From contig NZ_BLZO01000121.1 of NCBI RefSeq assembly GCF_014132355.1, forward strand, positions 94,571 to 158,570: DNA of 64,000 nt. The letters run 5' to 3'. Position 1 is the stretch's first letter. Each line of letters starts with the position of its first letter. The position numbers were made by a program, and so were the translations under genes. This document shows, piece by piece, positions 9,729-18,445 of the stretch. This DNA comes from Okeania sp. KiyG1 (lineage in GTDB: Bacteria; Cyanobacteriota; Cyanobacteriia; Cyanobacteriales; Microcoleaceae). The notes beneath the pieces are model-generated. The model was not told the DNA's origin and searched no databases. It saw nothing but the letters and a program-made list of their open reading frames with translations.

Positions 9729-11040
9729 CTGGCATTCATCCCGACACCATAAACTTGTTTTGGTGCTCTCCTGAATGCCAGTGTTTTTATGATATACTGC
9801 TTGACAGCAAATAAAATTCGCTCCTTATGCTTAAAGTAGTCAAAGTAAGACTTTACCCTAATAGCCAACAACAAGAAGCCTTAAGTCAATCTTTTGGCAA
9901 TTGTCGCTGGTTGTGGAATTACTGCCTGAATTTGATGAACCAAACATATAAAGAAACGGGAAAAGGATTGTCAGGATATGAAATTAAGAAGCTAATACCT
10001 CAACTTAAAAAAGAGTATGAATGGTTATCCTTGGCTTATTCGTCTTGCTTACAACAAGTGTGTTTAAATCTCGGTGGAGCTTTCAATAACTTCTTTGAAC
10101 GTAGAACTCGCATATCCTAGGTTTAAATCAAAACATGGAAAGCAGTCAATTCAATACCCTCAAAATGTTAGGGTTTTATCTGATTACTTAATAATCCCCT
10201 GTTAGGGGAGAAATAAAAGCTGTTATTCATCGTCCCATTGAGGAGAAAATTAAGACTGTAACCATCAGTAAAAACTGTTGCGATCGATACTTTGCTTCAA
10301 TTTTATTTGAAGATGGTAAAGAGAAACCATTATCATCAACAGAAGGAAAAGCTGTAGGGGTTGACGTTGGGTTAACTCACTTCTGTACAACGTCATCAGG
10401 TTTAAAATATGATAATCCCAGATTTTTGACTAAACATGAAAAGAATTTAAAACGAAAACAACAGCAACTATCTAGAAAAGAAAAAGGGTCTAATAACCGT
10501 AATAAAGCTAGAAAGAAAGTTGCTAGAGTCCACCGCAAAATAACTAACTGTCGTGAGGATTTTCTACACAAACTATCCCGTAGAATAGTTGACGAAAACC
10601 AAGTCATAGTAACAGAAAATCTAAACGTTAAAGGTATGATGAAAAACCATTGTCTAGCTAAAGCAATAGGGCAAGTAGGATGGGGAATGTTTACTCCTCA
10701 TGCTTAAATATAAAGCAGAAGAAAATGGTAAAACCTATGTTGAAGTTGATAGGTTCTTTCCTAGTTCTAAGACTTGTCATGTTTGCTTAAATCAGGTGGG
10801 TAGCTTACCCCTTGATATCAGGCGATGGACTTGTCAATCATGTAATACTACACACGACAGAGATATTAACGCAGCTATTTCTCTCAGAGACGAGGGACTA
10901 CGAATTATTTCCTGTGGGACACGGGATCAAGCTGATCGCCAAACTGTAAGACGTAGCAGTAGAGGACGTAAGAAATCTAGTACTACGCTAGTTTCTGGGT
11001 AAGAAGCCGACGCTTTATCAAAGATTTAAGCGTTCGGTAG
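9729..11040 (+). mobile_element. IS200/IS605-type element with dead tnpB
   Basis: The left end carries a hairpin at 9729-9781 with perfect 10-bp arms (CTGGCATTCA / TGAATGCCAG). The right end carries a hairpin at 11009-11036 (CGACGCTT / AAGCGTTCG) just after the tnpB stop. Subterminal hairpins are what TnpA Y1 transposases recognise, and the right-hand one is also where the TnpB guide RNA ends. No tnpA is present, so it would depend on TnpA from elsewhere. Confidence 0.75.
9827..11002 (+). pseudogene. tnpB: tnpB pseudogene (RNA-guided nuclease family)
   Basis: The protein is split into three open segments. The N-terminal part (MLKVVKVRLYPNSQQQEAL...NCRWLWNYCLN) ends at 10120. The middle region reads through stops near 10180-10200, and the RuvC-like VGVDVGLTHF near 10355 and VTENLNVKGM near 10610 are still visible. 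The C-terminal zinc finger (CHVCLNQVG...CQSCNTTHDRDINAA) starts in a shifted frame at 10700. At least two frameshifts and internal stops make it non-functional. The tail (RDQADRQTVRRSSRGRKKS) is typical of the family. Confidence 0.85.
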
Positions 11041-11089
11041 TTCACAGGATACTCGACGTTGATGAGAGTGCATTTTGCCATCAGGAAAC

Positions 11090-11308
11090 CTAGACATCCA
11101 AGCTCTCTTTGAAAGTACCTTGCCAATTCAGACTTTTATCGCCCCACCATTGTTCTTGAAAAGAATAATAATTATCGTAATATTTTAGATAATCTTTCAC
11201 TAAATCTGAAAGAGTTTTTTTCTGAGGAGTAAGAGGTTTACTATGGCATTGATTTGAAGTTTTTACTACTCTTTTTTTTTCGTTGTAGCAGTCCATAATC
11301 GTACTCAC
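11090..11308 (-). CDS. Possible small hypothetical protein
   Basis: A 72-codon reading frame on the minus strand lies just beyond the right end of the tnpB element. The peptide has a plausible composition (TLSDLVKDYLKYYDNYYSFQEQWWGDKSL), with aromatic-rich helices and no low complexity, but no family is recognised. Its 3' end is close to the insertion-sequence boundary, so it may be the truncated N-terminal part of a longer gene. Low confidence. Confidence 0.3.
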   Translation of the reverse strand: MSTIMDCYNEKKRVVKTSNQCHSKPLTPQKKTLSDLVKDYLKYYDNYYSFQEQWWGDKSLNWQGTFKESLDV

Positions 11309-11666
11309 AATAACTGTATTTATACAATTCTAGAATAGAAGTTATTTAATTATTGAAATAGCTTAATATAGTATGTGGATAATTAATTAATGAATAAATA
11401 CTTCTAAGGTTTAGGAAGGGAAGTTTGACAATAACTTCTATTTTTTGCTCAATTTCAAAAGTTGCTTTCACATTCCCCAAAATTAATGGCTGATAACGCA
11501 GTTCTTGCGCAGGAGGCTAGCTAATAGCTAAAAATCCAAAGTTTAAGTCCCCCACTATATTTGAAAATTAGTGGTGCCCCTTTTATGGAGGTTTTAATTC
11601 CCCATTATACACCTTGAGAAGCTGATAGCTGACCGCTGACCGCTGACTGCTATTTCAATTTTTGAA
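11309..11666. other. Non-coding gap with MITE-A-type debris
   Basis: AT-rich. The strings ACTTCTAAGGTTTAGGAAGGG (near 11400), GCGCAGGAGGCTAGCTAATAGC (near 11507) and GCTGATAGCTGACCGCTGACCGCTGACTGC (near 11622) are modules of the MITE-A family. No intact pair of ends was found. Confidence 0.45.
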
Positions 11667-12005
11667 TTAATCATCTCTAGTAAAACTAGATTTTCCCCTA
11701 ACTTCCTCTAATGTTAAAGACGGTCTATTTTTTACCTCTGGGTCAGCTCCTACTCGAATCAATAAATCTGAGAATTCTACTTTTTTATTAAAAGGTCGAA
11801 TAGCTTTAATCTTCACACCTGAACTAATTAATTTTTCTGCGACTAACTTAACTTCTTTTATACTTACTTCTGAACCAAACCAAATTGAATTACTAGGCAT
11901 ATCTGCTACTACAGTTGGTCGAAGTATTAACTGATAATCTAAAGTTCTTAAAGCTTTTTCAACCACTCCATTGTCAACATCTTTAGGAAAATACTCAACT
12001 ATCAA
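11667..12005 (-). CDS. Small protein translationally coupled to the muramidase gene
   Basis: This 112-residue protein of unknown family starts with TTG, overlapping the TGA stop of the upstream muramidase gene (TTGA at 12002-12005), which suggests translational coupling. It is predicted alpha/beta (YQLILRPTVV, EVKLVAEKLISSGVKIKAIRPF, SDLLIRVGADP) with no signal peptide. The pairing suggests a common role, but I cannot name it. The TTG start is chosen because it opens the frame at the overlap and no ATG lies nearby. Confidence 0.6.
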   Translation of the reverse strand: MIVEYFPKDVDNGVVEKALRTLDYQLILRPTVVADMPSNSIWFGSEVSIKEVKLVAEKLISSGVKIKAIRPFNKKVEFSDLLIRVGADPEVKNRPSLTLEEVRGKSSFTRDD

Positions 12006-12772
12006 AGATTGTTCATTTTTATCAAAAAATTATCCCCTGAAAGACTTAATTCATTCTCCAAAACTTCCCGATATACTCTGGGTAAATTCTTACTCATAGA
12101 ATTAGTTTCAATTCCATATCCTAAACTCGTCCATGTTCCAGATAACAACCGCAAAACTCGGTCTAATTTCCCCCTTCTTAATAACCCAGGAATATCTGCC
12201 TTCCAATATTTGCGATCGCTTAACCAACCATGTACAACAGCATCTTGATATTTTGGCTCAAAACTGTAAGATTCCCAAAACATAAATCTGCCACGTTGTG
12301 GATGATAACGTTTTGCCATGAGATACCAAGTACTTGTTAACATTTGATATCGTCCAGCTGCAGTAGTACAATTTCCTTTATTCGGACCAGAAACGATAGT
12401 AATACACCAGTCTGGATGTTTACTCAGATTAGATACATTTTTACCTGTATAAACAACATGATAAGGTCGAGGATAATTAGATTCGCTAGCTGAAATAGTT
12501 CGCATTAATGCACGAATATAAGGATCTCCACCTTTCATTGCTAGCTGAGGCCATTTTTTGCCATTATTGTAATTATATTTATTAGGAGTAGGAGAAATTA
12601 ATTTAGTTATTTCCTGTTTAGCTATGTTGAAACTTCCCTTAAAAGTTCGGGAAAAAGAAACAAAAGAGATGATAACTATAAATATAACAATTAAGCGTTT
12701 GAACAACATAAAACGAGCATGAAAAGGCGTTGACTTCTGTGTTCTGATAATCTGAGGTTTAACCCTATGCAT
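12002..12772 (-). CDS. Membrane-anchored lambda-type muramidase / lytic transglycosylase
   Basis: This is a 256-residue protein. A hydrophobic segment at residues 22-42 (MLFKRLIVIFIVIISFVSF) suggests an N-terminal membrane anchor or uncleaved signal. Residues 80-230 match the phage lambda R-like endolysin family: the probable catalytic Glu97 in ISASESNY, the YHVVYTG segment, and TTAAGRYQMLTSTW, a strongly conserved signature of this fold. Such enzymes cleave the glycan strands of peptidoglycan. It could act in cell-wall remodelling or be a domesticated phage gene; no other phage gene is nearby. It overlaps the next gene by a few bases. The N-terminal anchor is not typical of a free phage endolysin. 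Confidence 0.82.
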   Translation of the reverse strand: MHRVKPQIIRTQKSTPFHARFMLFKRLIVIFIVIISFVSFSRTFKGSFNIAKQEITKLISPTPNKYNYNNGKKWPQLAMKGGDPYIRALMRTISASESNYPRPYHVVYTGKNVSNLSKHPDWCITIVSGPNKGNCTTAAGRYQMLTSTWYLMAKRYHPQRGRFMFWESYSFEPKYQDAVVHGWLSDRKYWKADIPGLLRRGKLDRVLRLLSGTWTSLGYGIETNSMSKNLPRVYREVLENELSLSGDNFLIKMNNL

Positions 12773-13474
12773 CTAAATAATCAAGGAGGGATTTTCTAAA
12801 CATTTTTTTTGCAGCTTTCTACAATAAATTTCATGCAGTAAACTTTCCTAATAAATGTCTAGTTTAAAAAGTAGCCCTCCCCCTTTTTTAACCGAATAAT
12901 TAATAATTAATAATTAAATAATTCAGGTTTAAAGCCGACCCTTTTTAGGGGAAAAAAGCGGTCGAAGGATCGCGTTAGCGGAGTGGCTCTGTCAAGAGTT
13001 TGTCTCCTCGTCATATTCAATAGACCAAGAGAATAAATAATATTTCCTGATATTCAATTCCGTAACGGTTAAAACCGGAGGTAATTATCAATTATCAATT
13101 AATGAAAATAGCTAATTTTTTTACAACAATTACTGTATTGAAATAATTCTCAAATTTGCTGTGGCATAACTTAAAAATTATCTTAACTTATTACTGTAAG
13201 CATTTCCTGCGGGATGCTACACAAACAGAAAATAATGAATAATTCCTTCTCAGGTTGAATGAGTGTACCTTACTAATAACTTTGAATTCTCTCTCAATTT
13301 TTCAATTGCTTTTACCGAATAATTAAGGTTTAAAACCTCTCCTTTAAAGGAGAAAAAAGCGGTCGTGGGATGGATAGGTTTCCTAAGCATATCCAATCGA
13401 CTAAGAGAAGAAAAAATTTCCTTAAGTATCAATCCTCTCCTTGAAAAGAAGAGGTAATTATTAATTATTAATTA
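12773..13474. repeat. Intergenic region with two MITE-B copies
   Basis: The first copy runs from about 12890 (ACCGAATAATTAATAATT, AGGTTTAAAGCC) to about 13108 (GTAATTATCAATTATCAATT). The second runs from about 13312 (TTTTACCGAATAATTAAGG) to about 13485 (GAGGTAATTATTAATTATT). Between them lies AT-rich sequence with TGTAAGCATTTCCTGCGGGATGCTACGC-like MITE-A material near 13195-13220. No gene is supported. Confidence 0.6.
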
Positions 13475-14137
13475 TTAATTATTAATTATTTTGAATAGCT
13501 CTTCCCAAGATTTTTCTGGTGCTTCTTCCTGAGTAACAATTTCCACAATTTTATTACAGGCTGCTGATTGAAATATTGCCTCAACAGAAACTTGTGCTAC
13601 TTTTGTTCGAGGAATACTACCCTCAAATAAGCGATCGGCAGATTCCATAACAATAGGAAATTGATTATCATCATTTTTCAGACCCCCAGGGCGAACAATA
13701 GTATAATTCAGACCACTTTTCTGAATATATCCTTCAGCTTGTTTCTTCCAGAACAAAATTAGCCAGAACAAATTTAGGGGATGAAAAAATTTAGACACAC
13801 ATAGGGATGAAACTAAAATAAAACGTTCAATACCTTTCTGTTTAGCAACATCCACTAAATTTTTAGTTCCTACATAATCCACCTTATATGGACCAGTAAA
13901 GTCAAAACTAGGTTTAGCACCCGTAGCACATAACAGTACTGTGCTATCTTCAATAGCAGTGTCAAGACCTTGATAATTCAGGACATCTCCTATTACCAAC
14001 TCTGCTTCTGGAGGCAAAATTTCTTTAGCTGTTTCTAAATCACGAACCAGAGCTTTTACAGGAATATCTCGTCTTACTAACTCTTGTACAATCCGACGAC
14101 CTGTTTGGCCAGTTGCTCCAGCAACAAATACTTTCAT
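13475..14137 (-). CDS. NAD(P)-binding epimerase-like protein (atypical SDR)
   Basis: This 220-residue protein has the dinucleotide-binding loop GATGQTG at residues 7-13, a second-strand RD motif (VRDLETAKE), VGTKNLVDVAKQKGIERFILVSS in the middle and NYTIVRPGGL near residue 160. These are typical of atypical short-chain dehydrogenases with a single Rossmann domain (NmrA/Tic62-like family), many of which bind NADPH as redox sensors or act on small metabolites. The usual YxxxK catalytic pair is not present, as is common in this group. The last residues (FKIINN) and stop are read from adjoining MITE-B repeat DNA (AATAATTAATAATTAA), so the native C-terminus may have been altered. Confidence 0.85.
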   Translation of the reverse strand: MKVFVAGATGQTGRRIVQELVRRDIPVKALVRDLETAKEILPPEAELVIGDVLNYQGLDTAIEDSTVLLCATGAKPSFDFTGPYKVDYVGTKNLVDVAKQKGIERFILVSSLCVSKFFHPLNLFWLILFWKKQAEGYIQKSGLNYTIVRPGGLKNDDNQFPIVMESADRLFEGSIPRTKVAQVSVEAIFQSAACNKIVEIVTQEEAPEKSWEELFKIINN

Positions 14138-14204
14138 TTTTCAATCTATATTAAAGTTATAAATTTTAACAATTTTTGACTCGAAGTTAGTAGTCAGTGG
14201 TTAG

Positions 14205-14370
14205 AAGGGAATTTTATCAAACAGGATTGGGTCGCGCAACCCCGCCTTTTAAGGCGAAATATTTTTGGAGCGGAACTCAAATCTCCTACTTCCCCTCCTG
14301 GGAGGAGGAGGGCGAGGTGGGTTAACTTCTGACTTCTGAGTTCTAAATTTTGACTTCTGACTTGGTCAAA
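14205..14370. repeat. MITE-C copy
   Basis: It contains the block GGGTCGCGCAACCCCG, then CCTTTTAAGGCGAAATATTTTTGGAG, and ends in repeated ACTTCTGACTTCTGA. The same block appears at about 49786 in this orientation and, inverted, at about 18775-18935 and 63406-63477. Target duplications were not resolved. Confidence 0.55.
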
Positions 14371-14533
14371 GATAGGGTCTTCGGATAGCTCGGTCTCTCT
14401 AGTTAAGAGACAACTTGGGTTTTCAAATCCTGATCGTCTTTACCTAAATAACACGGGAGCATGAAAGCCATCGTCTTTTAAGCGATGGATGAAAAGCGAG
14501 GAGCCGGATTTTAATCCGAAGTATTTTATTTGA

Positions 14534-14930
14534 CCGAGGAAAGTTATACTTGTAGGGGCGAATGGCATTCGCCCCTTCATTTTTAGATGGTGACAATCTA
14601 CCTAATTATGGTGAGAAACCCAATGATTGGAAACCGTCAGGAAAGAGAATAAAGCGATGCAGCGCCGCCAAAGGGGGTTTCCCCCATGAGCGACTGCATC
14701 AAGACAGCGTGGTTTGTATAGAACAGGTAATAATTGCTTGATTAATGCAGACTGTAATGGGGCTGCAAATATAATCACAAAAGTAAGCCGCAAAGCCAGG
14801 GTTAAACTTAAGCCGACTGTGTAGGGGCACTGCGAAATTGTCCCCAAAGAGTATATCTTTGGTCAGCGCTCGAAAAACGAAGCAACATGGATTTATCCTG
14901 TTGCGTAGTATCAACTTAGAATCCCCGTGA
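14534..14930 (+). pseudogene. tnpB: tnpB C-terminal fragment
   Basis: Translation shows the end of an IS1341-type TnpB: EESYT, then FLDGDNLPNYGEK, PSGKRIKR, RGLYRTGNNCLINADCNGAAN and CRGTAKLSP, in two or more frames. Two palindromic inserts break it: GGGGCGAATGGCATTCGCCCC near 14557, and a GATGCAG...CTGCATC block near 14655-14700. The same inserts occur at the same places in the copy at 48.9-49.2 kb. There is no start codon and no RuvC core. Confidence 0.75.
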
Positions 14931-14936
14931 CTTAAG

Positions 14937-15144
14937 CTATCCCTTACCCATAACTCCTGAAACCCTTGTGGGAGGGTGGGGAGGATGGGGAGGATGGGGA
15001 GGAGCGGGAGGAAGAATCCTGTCTACAGTTATCAAAAAACGTATTTTTCAATACATTTTCTCCCGAAAAGACGAACTAAGACTTACCCATAACTTGTCAA
15101 TAATGTCTACGTTTTATGTCAAGAAATATGTGGGTAAAGCATAG
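14937..15144. repeat. 208-bp MITE with 10-bp target duplication
   Basis: The ends are inverted repeats: CTATCCCTTACCCATA on the left; the right end reads CTATGCTTTACCCACATA on the opposite strand. The target GTGACTTAAG is duplicated at 14927-14936 and 15145-15154. Removing element plus one duplicate restores the TnpB terminal hairpin. It has no coding capacity. The family of the parent element is unknown. Confidence 0.8.
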
Positions 15145-15170
15145 GTGACTTAAGTCCGGGGAGTAGTCAA

Positions 15171-15405
15171 TAACTCTCAACTTTTAAAGATAAATATAAA
15201 TTCTTTGTATAGGAATTAAATCATTTGTGATAATTTTATTGCTTCGGTTTTTCTCCCATACCTGTTCCCTATTCCCTATTCCCCATTCCCTAAAATCTAG
15301 AATATCTCACAACTCAAATAAGATTGCTATCTAGTTTATATAGCAATTTGGAAATCCTCAAAATATTGGATATAGTGTATATATATATACATGGGAGAAT
15401 GAATC
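15171..15405. other. Promoter region of the DUF1997 gene
   Basis: No gene is seen. Short direct repeats CCTGTTCCCTATTCCCTATTCCCC lie near 15261-15290. The run TATAGTGTATATATATATACATGGG lies 10-35 bp before the next start. A ribosome-binding site is weak (GGGAGAATGA). Confidence 0.35.
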
Positions 15406-16104
15406 ATGGATCGCAACTTGGCAGGACATCAAACTTTAGAGATGGACAAAAACTTAGTTAGTGATTTCTACGCAAGCGCAACAGAAACAGACCTCTCGGA
15501 AACTAGCTCAATTACCTGGTTTAAGACAAAATATAATGACTGCATGAAATTATATGCAGATGTAGATACTGTAGCAAAGCACTTTGCGTCTCATAGAAGT
15601 TGGTTTTGTCAATGCGCTCATCCGATGAAAGTTGAGCCTCTTGGAGAAAATGGCTATGATTTGTTGATTGGAAAATTTGGTTCTTTTGGATACCAGGTTG
15701 AAGCTAGAGTCGGTCTAGAATTGGTGCCACCAGACTCCGCAGGAATATATAAAATCAGAGATATTCCAGTGCCTAATTATACACCTCCCGGATATCAAGT
15801 AAACTTTCAATCAGAAATGAAATTGCTAGAGTTACCCACAGAACAGTTTTTTACTCACAAGGAGATTCAAAAGTTTGGACTGCCTCCTGTGATTACTGGT
15901 GCAAAATGGGATTTAGATTTGACTGTAGGTGTAAAATTTCCCCAGTTTATTCAGAAAATGTCCCCTAGTTTGATTCAGAAAACTGGCGATAGTTTATTAC
16001 TTAAAGTAGTACAACAAGTATCTAAATGCTTGAGTCACAAAACTCAAATAGATTTTCATACCACTCATAATTTGCCATTTCCCAAACAAAGAAAACGAAA
16101 GTAA
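15406..16104 (+). CDS. DUF1997 family protein
   Basis: This 232-residue protein belongs to a family (DUF1997) found in cyanobacteria and plastid-bearing eukaryotes, with no settled function. The recognisable core runs from about residue 45 to 215: DTVAKHFASHRSWFCQCAHPMKVEPLGENGYDLLIGKFGSFGYQVEARVGLEL, then PPGYQVNF, TGAKWDLDLTVGVKFPQFI and a C-terminal helix LLLKVVQQVSKCLSHKTQ. The beta-rich core resembles lipid-binding START-like folds, which is inference. No signal peptide. The tail (PKQRKRK) is basic. It is convergent with the DUF4079 gene, separated by 56 bp. Confidence 0.8.
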   Translation: MDRNLAGHQTLEMDKNLVSDFYASATETDLSETSSITWFKTKYNDCMKLYADVDTVAKHFASHRSWFCQCAHPMKVEPLGENGYDLLIGKFGSFGYQVEARVGLELVPPDSAGIYKIRDIPVPNYTPPGYQVNFQSEMKLLELPTEQFFTHKEIQKFGLPPVITGAKWDLDLTVGVKFPQFIQKMSPSLIQKTGDSLLLKVVQQVSKCLSHKTQIDFHTTHNLPFPKQRKRK

Positions 16105-16160
16105 AGATATAGAACCTGAAAATCAGGGAAAATATTAATCCCCTGATTGATTCCAATCTT

Positions 16161-16628
16161 TTACATATTGCTAATAATCCTTAACAGAATTTGGACTCCC
16201 GTTACCGCTTGCCAGCTAAAAAGACCAAGAATTGACACATTAAGAACAATATGACTGTAGCGAGCCCAATCTTGCCCTTTCTGCATAAAAGGAGTTAAAG
16301 AGGCAGAGATAGCGATCGCTCCTGTCATCCCTAACCCTGCTAACAGATGAGGGCCAAAAAATAATTTTCCATTATTGATATAAGTGACGGCCATTCCACC
16401 AAGAGACCCTAAAACCATAAAAGCTAAGATAAAAGAGCCAACTTGGTGATGTTTGATTTTAAATTTAGCAAATTCTTTTTTCTTTTCTGTATCTGTAGCA
16501 GTTCTACTATTACGAACTTTGATGCCGAGATATAAGGCATAAATTGTCAAGGCCAAAAGTACCCACATAATGGCGGGATGAAAAAAATTGAGCCATGGTT
16601 TAATAGATTCTGGAATTGGCAGATCCAT
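16161..16628 (-). CDS. DUF4079 family four-helix membrane protein
   Basis: This 155-residue integral membrane protein has four predicted transmembrane helices: residues about 15-35 (HPAIMWVLLALTIYALYLGI), 60-83, 92-113 and 125-150. Histidines sit near helix ends (FFHP, KIKHHQVG, GPHLLAG, YSHIVLN), a layout reminiscent of cytochrome b561-type haem proteins. DUF4079 is widespread in cyanobacteria and plants and is sometimes linked to thylakoid redox roles. Function is unknown. It has its own promoter region facing the ankyrin gene, which is divergent. Confidence 0.8.
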   Translation of the reverse strand: MDLPIPESIKPWLNFFHPAIMWVLLALTIYALYLGIKVRNSRTATDTEKKKEFAKFKIKHHQVGSFILAFMVLGSLGGMAVTYINNGKLFFGPHLLAGLGMTGAIAISASLTPFMQKGQDWARYSHIVLNVSILGLFSWQAVTGVQILLRIISNM

Positions 16629-16718
16629 AATTAATCTTCTCTCTGGGATTAGTAAAAAAACTTCATAAAAGTTAGCATAACAGCAAGTTAATCTTATGTG
16701 ATCTTAAAAACGTAGATT

Positions 16719-18209
16719 ATGGTTGTCGGTATGGCTTCGCAAAAAGAAGAAATTTTCTTAGTCCAGGCTGTTAAAAATGCTAATTTGGCCCAAGTATGTA
16801 CCTTACTGGCTCAAAATATTGATGCTAATGCTCAAGCTCTAGATGGTACAACGGCTCTAATGATTGCTGCAGAAAAGGGGTACACTCAAATAGCCTCTGC
16901 ACTACTAGATAAAGGCGCTGATGTCAACTATATAAGAAAAAAGTTTGGGTCAACAGCTTTAATGTTAGCTGCAGCTCATGGACGGGTGGAAATGGTAGAA
17001 CTTTTGCTAAGTAGGGGTGCTGATGTCAATGCCAAAAATGATGATGGTAGTTCCCCACTAATGGTTGCTTCAATGAATGGTTATATTGCAGTGGCCAAGC
17101 AATTAATTGCTGCTGGAGCTGATGTTAATGTAGTAGATAAAGACCATGATACAGCTTTGGGTTTAGCAACGAGTCAAGGTTATCAAGATGTAGTTAAGGT
17201 CTTGCTAGATGCTGGGGCTGGGGTAGATGAGTCTACTTTATCTATAGTTGCTGATAGTAATTATGCAGAAATGAGAGAAATTTTGATTAATCATGGTGTG
17301 AATGTAAATACTAGAAATTTACAAGGTAAAACATGGTTAATGCAAGTAGCAGAAACAGGCGATCTATCTGCTGTAAATACTCTATTAAAAGCTGGTGCTG
17401 ATATTAATTTTAAAGATAAAGATGGAGAGACTCCACTTATTTTAGCTGCCGATCTAGGTCATTTAGAAGTAGTAAAAGTTTTGTTAGAAGCAGGGGCAGA
17501 TGTAAATATTAAAAGTAGAAATGGTGGTACAGCTTTGATGGCTGCTGCTGCAGAAGGAAATGTAGCGATCGCTTCTACTCTATTGGATGCTCATGCTGAT
17601 GTTAATTCTCAAGATTTAGAAGGGGAAACAGCTTTAAGTTTTGCTGTAGTAGAAAATCATACTGAAATGGTAAAACTACTGCTTAATTATGGGGCCGAAA
17701 TTGTTACTAAAAATCAAGCAGGCGATACACCTTTATTTGGAGCAATTTTTCATGGGTATACAGATATTGTATCAATTTTATTGAACAACATAGAAAAGCA
17801 AAATTTGACATCTTTATTGAATAGTAAACATCTTGGAGAAACAGCTTTAACTTTGGCAATATGGCAAAAACATCAAGAAATTATTAATGTTTTGCTAGAT
17901 GTAGGGGCAGATGTGAATATTCCTGCTCAAGGTGGCTCTACTCCTATGATGAAAGCAGCATATCAAGGTGATATTGAAACATTAAAAATACTCTTAGAAA
18001 AAGGAGCTGATATTAATCTTAAAGATGATAATGAAGCGACAGCTTTAATGTGGGCAGCATATCAAGGTCATGCTGAAGCTGTAAAACTATTAATTGATTA
18101 TGGTGCTAATTTGAATGATAAAAATCAAGGCGGTTGTACGGCTTTAATGCTTGCAGAATTTAATGGTTATCAAGATATTATCAGCTTACTTAATAGCGCT
18201 GGTTCATAG
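16719..18209 (+). CDS. Ankyrin-repeat protein
   Basis: This 496-residue protein is made almost wholly of about 14 ankyrin repeats of 33 residues (for example GTTALMIAAEKGYTQIASAL, DGETPLILAADLGHLEVV, GGCTALMLAEFNGYQDII). It is a solenoid scaffold for protein contacts, cytoplasmic, with no signal peptide. The start at 16719 gives MVVGMASQKEE; an inner ATG at 16731 (MASQKEE) is an equally good start. The partner is unknown. The stop codon (TAG, 18207-18209) is created at the junction with a MITE-A: before insertion the frame would have ended TAA at the same place, so the protein is unchanged. Confidence 0.93.
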   Translation: MVVGMASQKEEIFLVQAVKNANLAQVCTLLAQNIDANAQALDGTTALMIAAEKGYTQIASALLDKGADVNYIRKKFGSTALMLAAAHGRVEMVELLLSRGADVNAKNDDGSSPLMVASMNGYIAVAKQLIAAGADVNVVDKDHDTALGLATSQGYQDVVKVLLDAGAGVDESTLSIVADSNYAEMREILINHGVNVNTRNLQGKTWLMQVAETGDLSAVNTLLKAGADINFKDKDGETPLILAADLGHLEVVKVLLEAGADVNIKSRNGGTALMAAAAEGNVAIASTLLDAHADVNSQDLEGETALSFAVVENHTEMVKLLLNYGAEIVTKNQAGDTPLFGAIFHGYTDIVSILLNNIEKQNLTSLLNSKHLGETALTLAIWQKHQEIINVLLDVGADVNIPAQGGSTPMMKAAYQGDIETLKILLEKGADINLKDDNEATALMWAAYQGHAEAVKLLIDYGANLNDKNQGGCTALMLAEFNGYQDIISLLNSAGS

Positions 18210-18445
18210 TAAGCATTCAGCAGTCAGCCAGCCTCCTATGGTCGGAACTGCGGACTTCAGCTATCAGCTATTGCTTTTAGTTTAGGATCAAAGCAATATT
18301 TAATTGTCTTACTACAAAAGTTGCCTTTCTTGTCCTTAAAGTCAGTTGTTAATTTAAACACTGTCCTATAAGAAGAGAATCTTGTTGCTGAAGTCCGCAG
18401 TTCCTCCGGAGGAGGCTAGCTGACAGCTAATAGCTGAATGCTTAC
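18209..18445. repeat. MITE-A copy with 8-bp target duplication
   Basis: The element starts GTAAGCATTCAGC and ends GCTGAATGCTTAC, inverted repeats of 13 bp. The target GGTTCATA is duplicated at 18201-18208 and 18446-18453. The inside holds further inverted modules (GAACTGCGGACTTCAGC / GCTGAAGTCCGCAGTTCC). No gene. Confidence 0.9.

Larger units (their letters stand above)
14451..15170 (+). mobile_element. tnpB-derived remnant, interrupted by a MITE in its terminal hairpin
   Basis: The left end (ACACGGGAGCATGAAAGCC, then the hairpin CCATCG...CGATGG) is shared almost exactly with the element between cpeB and cpeA at 19921. The right end is the TnpB terminal hairpin (AATCCCCGTGACTTAAG ... TCCGGGGAGTAGTCAA), split by a 208-bp insertion. 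The interior keeps only the C-terminal part of tnpB, so it is a deletion derivative mobilisable only in trans. Confidence 0.75.

Noticed and set aside
14602-14914. Minus-strand frames of 71-81 codons, repeated at 49014-49364
   Set aside because: They lie opposite tnpB C-terminal remnants; the similarity between the two sites reflects the mobile element, not a gene.
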